From the NCBI RefSeq assembly GCF_025567315.1, contig NZ_JAOQJE010000005.1:1-64000 (forward strand): a stretch of DNA of 64,000 nucleotides, read 5' to 3'. The DNA comes from Agathobaculum ammoniilyticum (GTDB lineage Bacteria > Bacillota > Clostridia > Oscillospirales > Butyricicoccaceae). A program made the position numbers and the translations under genes. The notes below the pieces were generated by a model. The model was not told the DNA's origin and ran no database searches. It saw only the letters and a program-made list of their open reading frames with translations. The stretch's first letter is position 1, and every line of letters starts with the position of its first letter. Positions 17,126-25,729 of this stretch are shown here, in pieces.

Positions 17126-17998
17126 TTATTCCGCCGCAATAAACCGCGCGCTCGACCCGCACGGCAATACCAGTCCGGTCGACTCGACCGGCAGGCCAAG
17201 CTCCTGCGCCTCGATGCGCCCCGCGGTGCGTTTGGCCGCCGTGATGCCGAGCAGATAGGCCATGACGGACGGAGCCAGTCCGGTGGAATAGCTGGAGATC
17301 AGTACGAACAGCGGCTTATCCGACAATACGTTCATCGTCATTGCGACAAACTCGGCCACGTCCTCCTCGATCTTCCAGGTCTCGCCCGAGGGGCCGCGTC
17401 CGTAACTCGGCGGGTCCATGATGACCGCGTCGTATTTGCGGCCGCGCCGGATCTCGCGCTGGACGAACTTTTTGCAGTCGTCCACGATCCAGCGGATCGG
17501 GCGGTCGGAAAGGCCAGAGGAGGCAGCGTTTTCGCGCGCCCACTGGACCATCCCCTTGGAAGCGTCCACATGGCAGACCGACGCGCCCGCTGCCGCTGCC
17601 GCGAGCGTTGCGCCGCCCGTGTAGGCGAACAGGTTGAGTACGCTTACCGGCCGGCCCGCGTTCCGCACCATGCGGTCAATGAAATCCCAGTTGGCGGCCT
17701 GCTCGGGGAACAGGCCGGTATGCTTGAAGCTCATGGGCTTGAGCTGGAACGTCAGCTCACGGTAGCGGATGGCCCACTGCTCGGGCAGGCTGCGGATTTC
17801 CCACCTGCCGCCGCCCGCGTTCGAACGGTGGTAGATGGCGTTGGGCCTGTCCCACGCGCGGCAGGACGCCTCGCGCGGCCAGATGGCCTGCGGGTCCGGC
17901 CGCACCAGCACTTGAGTGCCCCAGCGTTCGGCCTTTTCGCCGCCGCCGCAGTCAAGCACAGCGTAATCTTTCCAATTGTCCGCAATCCACATAAACAC
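17126..17998 (-). CDS. Class I SAM-dependent methyltransferase, RlmI/RlmK-like
   Basis: A 290-residue protein. Motif I is VLNLFAYTGGATLAAAAAG, and motif IV MDPPSYGRGPSGE contains the DPPSYG type found in rRNA m5C/m2G methyltransferases of the RlmI/RlmK group. It lacks the N-terminal PUA domain of RlmI. The target is therefore probably 23S rRNA, but this is inference. It starts 80 bp upstream of the small membrane ORF and may be the first gene of the same transcript. Confidence 0.85.
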   Translation of the reverse strand: MFMWIADNWKDYAVLDCGGGEKAERWGTQVLVRPDPQAIWPREASCRAWDRPNAIYHRSNAGGGRWEIRSLPEQWAIRYRELTFQLKPMSFKHTGLFPEQAANWDFIDRMVRNAGRPVSVLNLFAYTGGATLAAAAAGASVCHVDASKGMVQWARENAASSGLSDRPIRWIVDDCKKFVQREIRRGRKYDAVIMDPPSYGRGPSGETWKIEEDVAEFVAMTMNVLSDKPLFVLISSYSTGLAPSVMAYLLGITAAKRTAGRIEAQELGLPVESTGLVLPCGSSARFIAAE

Positions 17999-18155
17999 AT
18001 TCCTCGTTCTGTGAGAGATTTACACAATTTATCAGTATCTATTTTAACACCAAAAAGCGGGCGGCGCAATGCAAAAGAAATCCCACCGAAGGGGCGGGTT
18101 TTTATGAAAAACGGCGAAAGCAGACTGTGTACGCCGTCCGAAGCGCCGGAAAAGC

Positions 18156-18183
18156 AAACCGGACTGCGGCCGCAGTCCGGTTT
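18156..18183. terminator. 28-bp perfect palindrome beyond the MATE remnant
   Basis: AAACCGGACTGCGG is followed by its exact complement (18156-18183). It lies 22 bp past the stop of the MATE remnant on the minus strand and probably served as its terminator. The methyltransferase starts on the other side at 17998. Between 17999 and 18205 there is no gene. Confidence 0.6.
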
Positions 18184-18205
18184 TGAGAAAGGCGGGGCGG
18201 CGGAG

Positions 18206-18734
18206 TCAGGCGGTCTGCGCCTGCCGCGTCAGCTTGCGAGTGATGGTTATGAACATCACCACCGACATGACCACGGAGAACAGGTCGGCGATCGGCTGGG
18301 TAAAGATAATGCCGTCCAGCCCGAACAGGGCGTTGAACAGGAACAGACAGGGGACGAATACGAAGCCTTGCCGGCTGCCTGCCAGCGCCAGCTACGCGGC
18401 CGCGCGTCCCATAGCCTGCAGCACGAACAGGATGCGGAGTACAGGCATGGACAGCATCAGCGCGCGCAACATGGGTACGCCCGCTTGGATCACGTCTGCG
18501 TCATTGATGAACACCGAGATGATGCGGTCCGCAGCGAAGTAGTAGGCCGCGGTCAGAACCGCGCGCCTCACCGTGGTGCAGACGACCAAGAAATTGACCA
18601 CTCCGCGCAGGAAGTAGCACAGGTAAAAGACGCAGGCGCAGATGCTGCCGATCACGGTGGCGGTGGCGGCTCCGGCCACGCCCCAATCCAGCGAAAGGAT
18701 CATGATGGGGGCGAGGATGATGTTTGCCAGGGAA
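18206..18734 (-). pseudogene. Decayed MATE efflux transporter, C-terminal remnant
   Basis: On the minus strand SLANIILAP and LDWGVAGAATATVIGS match the middle of MATE transporters, and FINDADVIQAGVPMLRAL with LFGLDGIIFTQPIADLFS match their C-terminal half. The 5' half is missing. The usual ~100+ residues between YFLRG and the next helices appear deleted. An in-frame TAG at about 18393 interrupts GRAAA/LALAGSRQG. The remnant stops at the hairpin 18735-18762. It is therefore a pseudogene, probably of a multidrug exporter. Confidence 0.85.
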
Positions 18735-18762
18735 ACACCGGCCGTTTGTCAACGGCCGGTGT
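18735..18762. terminator. Hairpin after the YgiQ gene
   Basis: A perfect 12-bp stem ACACCGGCCGTT/AACGGCCGGTGT with a 4-nt loop, starting 4 bp past the ygiQ-like stop. The following minus-strand sequence has only a weak T-run. It also marks the truncated edge of the MATE remnant. Confidence 0.7.
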
Positions 18763-18766
18763 GGAA

Positions 18767-20707
18767 TTATTTTTTGCGCTTGGCCTTGGCCCAGCCTTTC
18801 TTTTTGGGTGCGGAGGGGCGGCCCATCCCTGTGCGGGCCGGCGCGCGGCCGGCCGCGGCCTTTTTCGCCGGGGCGGATGGCTTTTTCGCCGCCGTGGGCG
18901 GCTGCTCGCCGCGGTGCGGGCGGATCAGACAGCCCTTGCCGTAGCCGATCAGATCCTCGCGCCCGGCCTTTTTAAGCGCCGCCAGCACGATCGGCCGCTT
19001 GTCCGGCCGCCGCCACTGGAGCAGCGCGCGCTGCATGGCCTTTTCCTCGGGTGTTTTGGCCACATAGACCGGCTGCATCGTGCGCGGGTCAAGTCCGGTG
19101 TAGTACATCGCGGTCGAGAGCGTACCCGGGGTGGGGTAAAAGTCCTGCACCTGCTCGGGCATATAGCCGACTCTGTTCAGGTATTCCGCCAGCAGGATCG
19201 CGTCGTCCAGTGTCGCGCCCGGGTGGGAGCTCATTAGATAGGGGACCAGATACTGCTTGCGGCCCAGCTTCTGGTTGATGCGGGCGTACCGCTCGCGGAA
19301 CTGTTCGTATACAGAAAATGATGGTTTGCCCATATAATACAATGCGTTATCGCTCATGTGTTCGGGCGCAACCTTGAGCTGACCCGAGATATGGTGCTCA
19401 ACCAGCTCGCGGAAAAACGCGTCGTTATGGTCGGCCATCATGTAGTCATAGCGCAGGCCGCTGCGCACGAATACCTTTTTAACGCCGTTGAGCTGGCGCA
19501 GCGCGCGCAGCAGACTCAGGTAATCCGTGTGGTCGGCTTCGAGGTTTTGGCACGCGGACGGAAACAGGCAGCGCTTGTTTTTGCACAGGCCGTGTTCCTC
19601 CTGCTGCTTGCAAGCGGGGAAGCGGAAATTCGCGGTCGGCCCGCCGACGTCGTGGAGGTAGCCCTTGAAGCCGGGCATCTGCACGATCTGTTTGGCTTCC
19701 GCGATCACGCTTTCATGGCTGCGTGCCTGGATGTACCGTCCCTGATGGAAGGCGAGCGCGCAGAAGTTGCACGCGCCGAAGCAGCCGCGGTTGTGGATGA
19801 TGGAGAACTGCACCTCCTGAATCGCGGGTACGCCGCCCAGCGTCTCATAGGACGGGTGGTAGGCGCGCATATAGGGCAGGGCGTACACATGGTCCATCTC
19901 CGTGGTGGTCAGCGGGAGGGAGGGCGGGTTCTGGACCATCACGCGCCTGCCGTGGCGCTGTAAAATCGCCTTGCCGCGCACATGGTCCTGCTCGTCGTAC
20001 TGCGTTTTGACCGAGCGGGCGTAGTCCGCCTTGCGTGCGCATACATCCTCGTAGGAGGGGCATTCGACCGCGTCGAACGCCAGTCCCTCCACATCGTGCG
20101 CCAGATAGGCCGTGCCGCGCACACCCACGCAGGCGTCCGCGCCCTTTTTGCCGTGCTTCAGGTTGCGCGCCAGCTCGAGCACCGAGCGCTCGCTCATGCC
20201 GTACATCAGCCCGTCCGCGCCCGTGGACTCCAAAATGGAGGGCATCACGCGGTCGGCCCAGTAGTCATAGTGTGCAAAGCGGCGCAGGCTGGCCTCGATG
20301 CCGCCGAGGTAGACCGGCACCTCCGGAAATGCGCGCCGCGCAAGCATGGCGTAAACGGTCACCGCGCGGTCGGGGCGCTTGCCCGCCCTGCCGCCGGGGG
20401 TGTAGGCGTCGTCCGAACGACGCTTTTTGGCTGCGGTGTAGTGCGCGACCATGGAGTCGATATTGCCGCCGTTGATAAGTACCGCGTAACGCGGCCGGCC
20501 CATGGCGAGGAAGTCGCGCTCGTCGCGGAAATCCGGCTGGCTGAGGATGGCGACTCTGTAGCCCGCGTCCTCGAGCACACGAGAAATGATCGCGGTGCCG
20601 AACGAGGGATGATCGACATAGGCATCGCCGGTGACGAGCAGGAAATCGCAGTAGAACCAGCCGCGATCCTGCATATCCTGTTTGGAAATCGGGAGAAAAC
20701 CGTTCAT
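18767..20707 (-). CDS. YgiQ family radical SAM protein
   Basis: A 646-residue protein. The N-terminal ~290 residues are the YgiQ domain (FLPISKQDMQDRGW, PVYLGGIEASLRRFAHYDYW). The radical SAM core has the cluster motif NRGCFGACNFC (CxxxCxxC). The C-terminal ~45 residues are a Lys/Ala/Pro-rich basic tail ending KGWAKAKRKK, common in this family and possibly RNA-binding. The ATG at 20707 has AAAGGGGA upstream. The physiological substrate of YgiQ proteins is not established. Confidence 0.9.
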   Translation of the reverse strand: MNGFLPISKQDMQDRGWFYCDFLLVTGDAYVDHPSFGTAIISRVLEDAGYRVAILSQPDFRDERDFLAMGRPRYAVLINGGNIDSMVAHYTAAKKRRSDDAYTPGGRAGKRPDRAVTVYAMLARRAFPEVPVYLGGIEASLRRFAHYDYWADRVMPSILESTGADGLMYGMSERSVLELARNLKHGKKGADACVGVRGTAYLAHDVEGLAFDAVECPSYEDVCARKADYARSVKTQYDEQDHVRGKAILQRHGRRVMVQNPPSLPLTTTEMDHVYALPYMRAYHPSYETLGGVPAIQEVQFSIIHNRGCFGACNFCALAFHQGRYIQARSHESVIAEAKQIVQMPGFKGYLHDVGGPTANFRFPACKQQEEHGLCKNKRCLFPSACQNLEADHTDYLSLLRALRQLNGVKKVFVRSGLRYDYMMADHNDAFFRELVEHHISGQLKVAPEHMSDNALYYMGKPSFSVYEQFRERYARINQKLGRKQYLVPYLMSSHPGATLDDAILLAEYLNRVGYMPEQVQDFYPTPGTLSTAMYYTGLDPRTMQPVYVAKTPEEKAMQRALLQWRRPDKRPIVLAALKKAGREDLIGYGKGCLIRPHRGEQPPTAAKKPSAPAKKAAAGRAPARTGMGRPSAPKKKGWAKAKRKK

Positions 20708-20814
20708 AAATCCCCTTTCGCTTTGCAAAGCGTGAAAAGACGTATACCATAGAAGTAAGCGGTCCGGAAAGACGAAAAAGCGGTTGGCCACGCTCCTGCA
20801 GAGAAGGTGGTTTT

Positions 20815-20883
20815 ATGGAGAGTGTGCAGCAGATTATTTTGATGCTGCGCCTTCTTGAAATCGTCAAGACCATAAAAAAATGA
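20815..20883 (+). CDS. 22-residue peptide, holin-like type I toxin candidate
   Basis: The ORF reads MESVQQIILMLRLLEIVKTI then KK. It has AAGGTGG 5 nt before the ATG and its stop lies in a bidirectional terminator. The following GC-rich stem and AT-flanked layout, plus a strong opposing promoter beyond it, resemble loci of putative holin-like toxins repressed by antisense RNA. The peptide is shorter and less hydrophobic than known members, so it may be degenerate. Confidence 0.45.
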   Translation: MESVQQIILMLRLLEIVKTIKK

Positions 20884-20915
20884 CCGCCCACTTGCCCCGG
20901 GTACGGTCATTTTTT
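20875..20915. terminator. Bidirectional terminator between toxin-like ORF and antisense promoter
   Basis: AAAAAATGACCG (20875-20886) pairs with CGGTCATTTTTT (20904-20915), leaving a 17-nt loop. There are A/T tracts on both sides, so it can stop transcription in either direction. Confidence 0.85.
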
Positions 20916-20972
20916 GAAATGATAGATACTTAGGGTCAACCGTCTTTGCCGGACTGCCCTTTGCTACTTTTC

Positions 20973-21000
20973 ATTATAACGGTCCTGCGCCGTTTGTCAA
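20973..21000 (-). promoter_or_regulatory. Strong promoter for a putative antisense RNA
   Basis: On the minus strand -35 TTGACA (20995-21000) and -10 TATAAT (20973-20978) are both consensus, 16 bp apart. Transcription would run ~55-60 nt and meet the terminator at 20875-20915, giving a short RNA antisense to the toxin-like mRNA 3' region. No ORF follows it. Confidence 0.75.
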
Positions 21001-21008
21001 GCCCCGCC

Positions 21009-21254
21009 TCAGTTATCGAGGTAGAACTGCACCAACTCCTGCATCAGCTCGTCGCGGTCGATCTTGCAGATCAGGCTGCGCGCGTTATTGTGGTTGGTGA
21101 TGTACGTCGGGTCCTCGGAGAGGAGATAGCCTACGATCTGGTTGATCGGGTTATAACCCTTCTCCTTCAGCGCGTCATATACTGCGGTCAGCGTGCGCTT
21201 CATCTCCTTGTTGGACTCGTCTACAAGGCTGAATTTTCTTGTGCCGTCAAGCAT
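21009..21254 (-). CDS. ireB: IreB family regulatory phosphoprotein
   Basis: An 81-residue protein with the family start GTRKFSLVDES, then GYNPINQIVGYLLSEDPTYITNHNNARSLI, near-invariant in IreB/UPF0297. IreB is phosphorylated by the IreK-type Ser/Thr kinase and modulates cephalosporin tolerance in Enterococcus; elsewhere the role is less clear. In Clostridia it is often followed by ruvX-like genes, but here its stop is 9 bp from the opposing antisense promoter, so it stands alone. Confidence 0.95.
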   Translation of the reverse strand: MLDGTRKFSLVDESNKEMKRTLTAVYDALKEKGYNPINQIVGYLLSEDPTYITNHNNARSLICKIDRDELMQELVQFYLDN

Positions 21255-21367
21255 GTCTGTCTCCTTTCCGATCCTACCGGTTGGTTTTTGCTATAAACAG
21301 CATAATACAAAACAACGGAAAAGTAAAGCCCTTATCGGCCGAAATGGGGGCGAAATCTTTTTCCAAC

Positions 21368-21405
21368 CCTGCCACAGTGCGGTTCGCAAGCCGTACTGTG
21401 GCAGG
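21368..21405. repeat. Long perfect-ended hairpin in the ireB-pheT gap
   Basis: CCTGCCACAGT (21368-21378) pairs with ACTGTGGCAGG (21395-21405), and an inner GCGGTT/AAGCCG arm extends it. There is no T-run. The gap 21255-21518 has no gene apart from this and the pheT terminator. Confidence 0.6.
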
Positions 21406-21474
21406 ATTGGTTACCGTCAGGGAAGTCTGGGAAAAGCTCCCCCTGCACAGCGGGGGCATGCGAACCCAAATAGA

Positions 21475-21499
21475 AAGCGGGCGGTTATACCGCCCGCTT
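21475..21499 (-). terminator. Terminator of the pheS-pheT unit
   Basis: AAGCGGGCGG pairs with CCGCCCGCTT around a 5-nt loop, about 20 bp past the pheT stop. On the minus strand it is followed by TCTATTT. Confidence 0.75.
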
Positions 21500-21518
21500 C
21501 CGGAAAACCGGTCTGTTA

Positions 21519-23927
21519 TCAGCTGCGCAGGACCGCGCCGAACGACTTTTCGAGTGCCGCCAGCGCGTCCTTCATCGCCTTGTCGCACTCCTCGTCGGTC
21601 AGCGTGCGGTCGGGCGCGCGCATGGACAGCGAGTAGGCCACGGATTTTTTGCCCTCCGGGATGCCCTTGCCCTTATACACGTCGAACAGCTTGACCGACT
21701 CGAGGATCGTGCCGGCAGCCTTTTCGATCGCAGCCTGCATAGAGGCCGCTGGAATGGCATCGTCCACCAGCACCGCGATGTCACGGGTCGACGCAGGGAA
21801 CTTGGGCAGCGGGTGGTACAGCTTGCTGGGATCAATGGATGCGAACAGCGCATCCATGCGCAGCTCAGCCGCCAGCACCTCGCCGGACAAGCCGTAGCGG
21901 TCTGCGACCGTGGGATGCACGGTGCCGAATACACCGACCTGCTCGCCGCCGATCAGCACGTTTGCGCAGCGGCCCGGGTGATAGGACGGGTTCGCCTTCT
22001 CCGGCACGAACTGCACGCCCTTAATGTTGAGCTCACGGCACAACGCCTCGATCACGCCCTTGAGCTGGAAGAAGGATAGACGGCCGTACGAGCCAAGCGT
22101 CAGCACCTTTTCCTCGTGCGGGAGCACGTCCGGATCGGCCTTGCCGTCCTTGATGGACGGGGTATAGATTGTGCCCAGCTCGTAGAGCGACGCAGTCGGG
22201 TTGCGGTGCGCGTGGTTGTGCGCAAGCGATTCCAGCATCGAGGGCAGCACGGTCGTGCGCATGACGCTGAAATCCTCACCGAGCGGGTTCAAAATCGTGG
22301 TAGAGATGCGGCGTGGGTCGTCCTCGGCCCAGCCAATCATGTCATAGAACTTCGGGGAGATGAACGAGTGGCTCATGGCTTCGTCAAAGCCCGCCTCGCG
22401 GCAGACCAGCGCCGCGGCGCGCTCGGCCTGCTGCCTGGGCGTGTATTCGCCCTGCACCATCTCGCCGGCATACAGCGTGGTCGGGATCTTGTCGTAGCCG
22501 TACATGCGCGCGACTTCCTCCGCGAGGTCGCACATGCGCGCGATGTCCGTGCGGAAGCTCGGCACGATGACCTCGCCGCTTTCGACTGTGAAGCCCAGCT
22601 TCTCGAGGTAAGCCTGCTGCTCCGCATCGGACAGGGACAGGCCGAGCAGGCCGTTCATTTTATCCGGTTCAAAGGGTAGACGCTTGGGGTTGGGGTCGGA
22701 GTTGTCCACGTCGATGATGCCGTCGATGACCTCGCCCGCGCCGAGCTGTTCGACCAGCTCGCAGGCGCGGTTGACCGCGTCGAGCGTCATGCGGGGGTCG
22801 AGGCCCTTTTCAAAGCGGCCGGACGCCTCGGTGCGCATGCCGAGCGCCTTGGCGGTCACGCGGACGGTCGCGCCGTGGAAGCACGCGGACTCGAACACAA
22901 CGGTCTTGGTGTCGTCCTCGATCTCGGAGTTCGCGCCGCCCATCACGCCCGCGACCGCGACCGGCTTGTCGTTGTCGCAGATGGCGAGCATTTTGTCGGT
23001 CAGATCGTGGTCCTGGCCGTCCAGGGTCTGGATGGACTCGCCGTTACGCGCGCGGCGCACGACGATCTTGCCGTCCGACAGGCAGGAATAGTCGAACGCG
23101 TGCATGGGCTGGCCATACTCGAGCATGACGTAGTTGGTAATATCGACGATGTTGTTGATCGGCCGCACACCGGAGGCATGCAGGCGCTCGCGCATCCACG
23201 CGGGCGAGGGCTCAATCTTGATGTTGCGCACCAGACGTGCGGTGTAGCGCGGACACAGGTCAGGATCCTTGACCTCGACCGACATATGCTTGTTGATATC
23301 ATCGCCCACGCCCTTGACCAGGGGGGACTTGACTGCGAACGGGCGGTCAAAGGTAGCGGCGGTCTCGCGCGCCAGGCCGATAACGCTCAGACAGTCCGGA
23401 CGGTTGGAGGTGATCTCAAAATCCGCGACATATTCGTCCAGGCCGAGCACCTTTTTGATATCCTCGCCCACCGGAGTACCCGCGGGCAGAAACAGGATGC
23501 CGTTCTCGCACGCATAGGGTACGCAGCCGTGGGTCAGGCCCAGCTCCTGGAACGAGCACATCATGCCGTTGGAGACCTCGCCGCGCAGCTTGTCTCTGGT
23601 GATCTTGACCCCGCCGGGCAGGGTGGACTTGTGCAGCGCGACAGGGCAGACCTCACCCACCGAATCGGGGGTCACGTTGGGCGCGCCGGTGACGATCTGG
23701 ACAGGCTCGCCCTGCCCCACGTCGAGCTGGCAGATTTTGAGATGGTCGGAGTCCGGATGGTCAATGACCGACAGCACCTTGCCGGTCACGACGTTTTCGA
23801 TCTCCGCGCCGAGGTAGAAAACCTCCTCGACCTTGGAGCCGGACATGGTAAGCCGTGCGTCATACTCCTTGGGCGTGACGCCGGAAATATCGGTATAATC
23901 CGAAAGCCAGGAAAGCGGCAGTTTCAC
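21519..23927 (-). CDS. pheT: Phenylalanyl-tRNA synthetase beta subunit
   Basis: An 802-residue protein. Domains in order: N-terminal MKLPLSWLSDYTD type start, tRNA-binding (EMAP/OB) domain (~40-150, VVTGKVLSVIDHPDSDHLKICQLDVG), B3/B4 editing domain (~200-390), B5, the catalytic-like core, and a C-terminal ferredoxin-fold anticodon-binding domain (FPASTRDIAVLVDD). The start is GTG at 23927 with AAGGAGG 7 nt upstream. It forms an alpha2-beta2 enzyme with PheS. The 328-bp gap from pheS is unusually long and hairpin-rich. Confidence 0.97.
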   Translation of the reverse strand: MKLPLSWLSDYTDISGVTPKEYDARLTMSGSKVEEVFYLGAEIENVVTGKVLSVIDHPDSDHLKICQLDVGQGEPVQIVTGAPNVTPDSVGEVCPVALHKSTLPGGVKITRDKLRGEVSNGMMCSFQELGLTHGCVPYACENGILFLPAGTPVGEDIKKVLGLDEYVADFEITSNRPDCLSVIGLARETAATFDRPFAVKSPLVKGVGDDINKHMSVEVKDPDLCPRYTARLVRNIKIEPSPAWMRERLHASGVRPINNIVDITNYVMLEYGQPMHAFDYSCLSDGKIVVRRARNGESIQTLDGQDHDLTDKMLAICDNDKPVAVAGVMGGANSEIEDDTKTVVFESACFHGATVRVTAKALGMRTEASGRFEKGLDPRMTLDAVNRACELVEQLGAGEVIDGIIDVDNSDPNPKRLPFEPDKMNGLLGLSLSDAEQQAYLEKLGFTVESGEVIVPSFRTDIARMCDLAEEVARMYGYDKIPTTLYAGEMVQGEYTPRQQAERAAALVCREAGFDEAMSHSFISPKFYDMIGWAEDDPRRISTTILNPLGEDFSVMRTTVLPSMLESLAHNHAHRNPTASLYELGTIYTPSIKDGKADPDVLPHEEKVLTLGSYGRLSFFQLKGVIEALCRELNIKGVQFVPEKANPSYHPGRCANVLIGGEQVGVFGTVHPTVADRYGLSGEVLAAELRMDALFASIDPSKLYHPLPKFPASTRDIAVLVDDAIPAASMQAAIEKAAGTILESVKLFDVYKGKGIPEGKKSVAYSLSMRAPDRTLTDEECDKAMKDALAALEKSFGAVLRS

Positions 23928-23949
23928 AAAAATTCCTCCTTGAAATTTT

Positions 23950-24241
23950 TCGATTGAAACCACGGTTTCAATCGAGGGGGACGCGCCGAACCATGGTTCG
24001 GACGCGTTCTAGGCTGCGAAAGGTTCCGACGGGCGAAACTTTTCTCCGCTCTGGTATCAAAACCCTGATACATGCTCGCGGTTTTCTGTTTTATGCGCGC
24101 ATGGCGCGCCCGTCAAAAGTGAGGACATGCCTGATCTTTGACACCCCGACCCAGCCGCCCTGGGCGGCGACGTTCGGGTGTCGAAGACCGGTTCCTTCGG
24201 GACCGGTTTTCGTATATAAGGGACTTGTGAAGTCCCTTATA
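23950..24241. repeat. Chain of perfect hairpins between pheS and pheT
   Basis: No ORF is present. At least six inverted repeats follow each other: TCGATTGAAACC/GGTTTCAATCGA (23950-23975), CCGAACCATGGTTCGG (23986-24001), GTATCA/TGATAC (24054-24071), GCCGCCC/GGGCGGC (24154-24168) nested in a GACACCCCGAC/GTTCGGGTGTC arm (24140-24182), ACCGGTTCC/GGGACCGGT (24187-24207), and TATAAGGGACTT/AAGTCCCTTATA (24215-24241). Together they cover most of the pheS-pheT spacer. It could be a structured RNA, an mRNA processing or stabilising zone, or a nested palindromic insert. Confidence 0.8.
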
Positions 24242-24255
24242 AGCACGCGAGCGCG

Positions 24256-25275
24256 TTAAAATTGTTCCAAAAACCGCACGTCGTTTTCATAGAACAGGCG
24301 GATGTCGTCGATCTTGAAGCGGCCCATGACCATGCGCTCCAGGCCGATGCCGAACGCGTAGCCTGAGTATTCCTCCGGATCGATACCGCTCATCTCAAGT
24401 ACCTTGGGGTGTACCATGCCGCAGCCGAGGATCTCGATCCAGCCCTCGCCTTTGCAGAGCGGGCAGCCTTCGCCGTGGCAGCGGTAGCACTGGATGTCCA
24501 TTTCCGCCGACGGCTCGGTGAACGGGAAGTGGTGCGGGCGGAAACGGACGACCGTGTCCTCGCCGTACAGCTTTTTGGCGAACAGCTCGAGGATACCCTT
24601 GAGGTCCGACATGCGGATGCCCTTATCGACGACCAGCCCCTCGATCTGGTGGAACAGCGGGGAGTGGGTCGCGTCCACCGCATCCGAGCGGTACACACGG
24701 CCGGGCGCGATGATGCGGATGGGCGGCTTTTTCTTCTCCATCGTGCGCACCTGCATCGGGGAGGTCTGCGTGCGCAGCACCACGTTGTCCGAGATATAGA
24801 AGGTGTCCTGCGTGTCGCGCGCAGGATGGTCCTTGGGGATGTTGAGTGCTTCGAAATTGTAGTGGTCAAGCTCGACCTCCGGACCTTCTGCGATCGAGAA
24901 GCCCAGGCCGAGGAAAATTTCCTTGAACTCATCCAGCACGATGTTGAGCGGATGCTTTTTGCCGATCACGACCTCCTCGCCCGGCAGGGTCACGTCGATT
25001 GTTTCGGCCTCCAGCTTGTGCGCGAGCGCGGCCTGCTCAATGACCAGCTTCTGCTTTTCGATTATGGTTTCGATCTCGGCGCGCACGTCGTTGATGAGCT
25101 GGCCTACGGCCGGGCGTTCCTCTGCGGCAACGTCCTTCATGCCCTTGAGGAGCGCGGTCAGCTCTCCTTTTTTGCCAAGGAACTTGACGCGCGCTTCGTC
25201 AAGCGCGCGCGGGTCCGCGGCGGCGGCAAGCTGTTCCTTTGCGGCCTGCAGGATGCCTTGCAGCTTTTCTTTCAT
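24256..25275 (-). CDS. pheS: Phenylalanyl-tRNA synthetase alpha subunit
   Basis: A 339-residue class II synthetase subunit. An N-terminal coiled coil (~1-90) precedes the catalytic domain with motif 2-type RIIAPGRVYRSDAVDATHSPLFHQIEGL and motif 3-type GYAFGIGLERMVMGRF near the C-terminus. It forms the active site for charging tRNA-Phe. The ATG at 25275 has AAAGGAGAGG upstream. It follows a Phe-specific T-box leader, so expression should rise when tRNA-Phe is uncharged. Confidence 0.97.
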   Translation of the reverse strand: MKEKLQGILQAAKEQLAAAADPRALDEARVKFLGKKGELTALLKGMKDVAAEERPAVGQLINDVRAEIETIIEKQKLVIEQAALAHKLEAETIDVTLPGEEVVIGKKHPLNIVLDEFKEIFLGLGFSIAEGPEVELDHYNFEALNIPKDHPARDTQDTFYISDNVVLRTQTSPMQVRTMEKKKPPIRIIAPGRVYRSDAVDATHSPLFHQIEGLVVDKGIRMSDLKGILELFAKKLYGEDTVVRFRPHHFPFTEPSAEMDIQCYRCHGEGCPLCKGEGWIEILGCGMVHPKVLEMSGIDPEEYSGYAFGIGLERMVMGRFKIDDIRLFYENDVRFLEQF

Positions 25276-25315
25276 GGTTGCCTCTCCTTTTTATATGAAA
25301 AATCAGCGTTTGGGA

Positions 25316-25599
25316 CAAAATAAAAGCCTTTCGTCCCATGAATTAGGGACGAAAGGCATAAAAGCAACTTCCGTGGTACCACCCTGATTCCCAGCCGGAG
25401 CCGGGCGCTCATTGAACGCCGGTAACGGGGCGTCAACCCGCCTGCGCCTACTGGAAAAGCCGTTCAGCGCCGGTGCTCGCAGGGGAACTTCGCGTCATGT
25501 CTCTTTGGGCGGCTTGCAGCCAAAGGCCGCCTTCTCTGAAAAGAGGGGGATGGCGTTACTTTCCCTGTTCATCGCGGTTTGGTATTCATAGACAGTAAT
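25316..25599 (-). promoter_or_regulatory. T-box leader (Phe) of pheST
   Basis: The T-box sequence AGGGTGGTACCACGG is the complement of 25371-25385. The terminator stem GCCTTTCGTCCC/GGGACGAAAGGC (25326-25357) is followed by TTTTATTTT. The likely specifier is UUC (complement of 25485-25487), followed by CCCTGCGAGC in the position usual for T-boxes. Uncharged tRNA-Phe should stabilise the antiterminator. Confidence 0.93.
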
Positions 25600-25628
25600 A
25601 TTAAACCACATCTTTCGGGGGATTGCAA
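25600..25628 (-). promoter_or_regulatory. pheST promoter
   Basis: On the minus strand, -35 TTGCAA (25623-25628) and -10 TTTAAT (25600-25605), 17-bp spacer, directly before the Phe T-box leader. Confidence 0.75.
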
Positions 25629-25679
25629 GTGGAAGGCATGTTTTTTTTGACAGGCAGGAAAGAGGGGGTGCCGCGCCGC

Positions 25680-25708
25680 TTGACAAATCTGCGGTTTTTG
25701 GATATACT
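25680..25708 (+). promoter_or_regulatory. valS promoter
   Basis: -35 TTGACA (25680-25685) and -10 TATACT (25703-25708), 17-bp spacer. It diverges from the pheST promoter, 51 bp away. Confidence 0.85.
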
Positions 25709-25729
25709 GTTAAAGTTGATATGCAAAAT

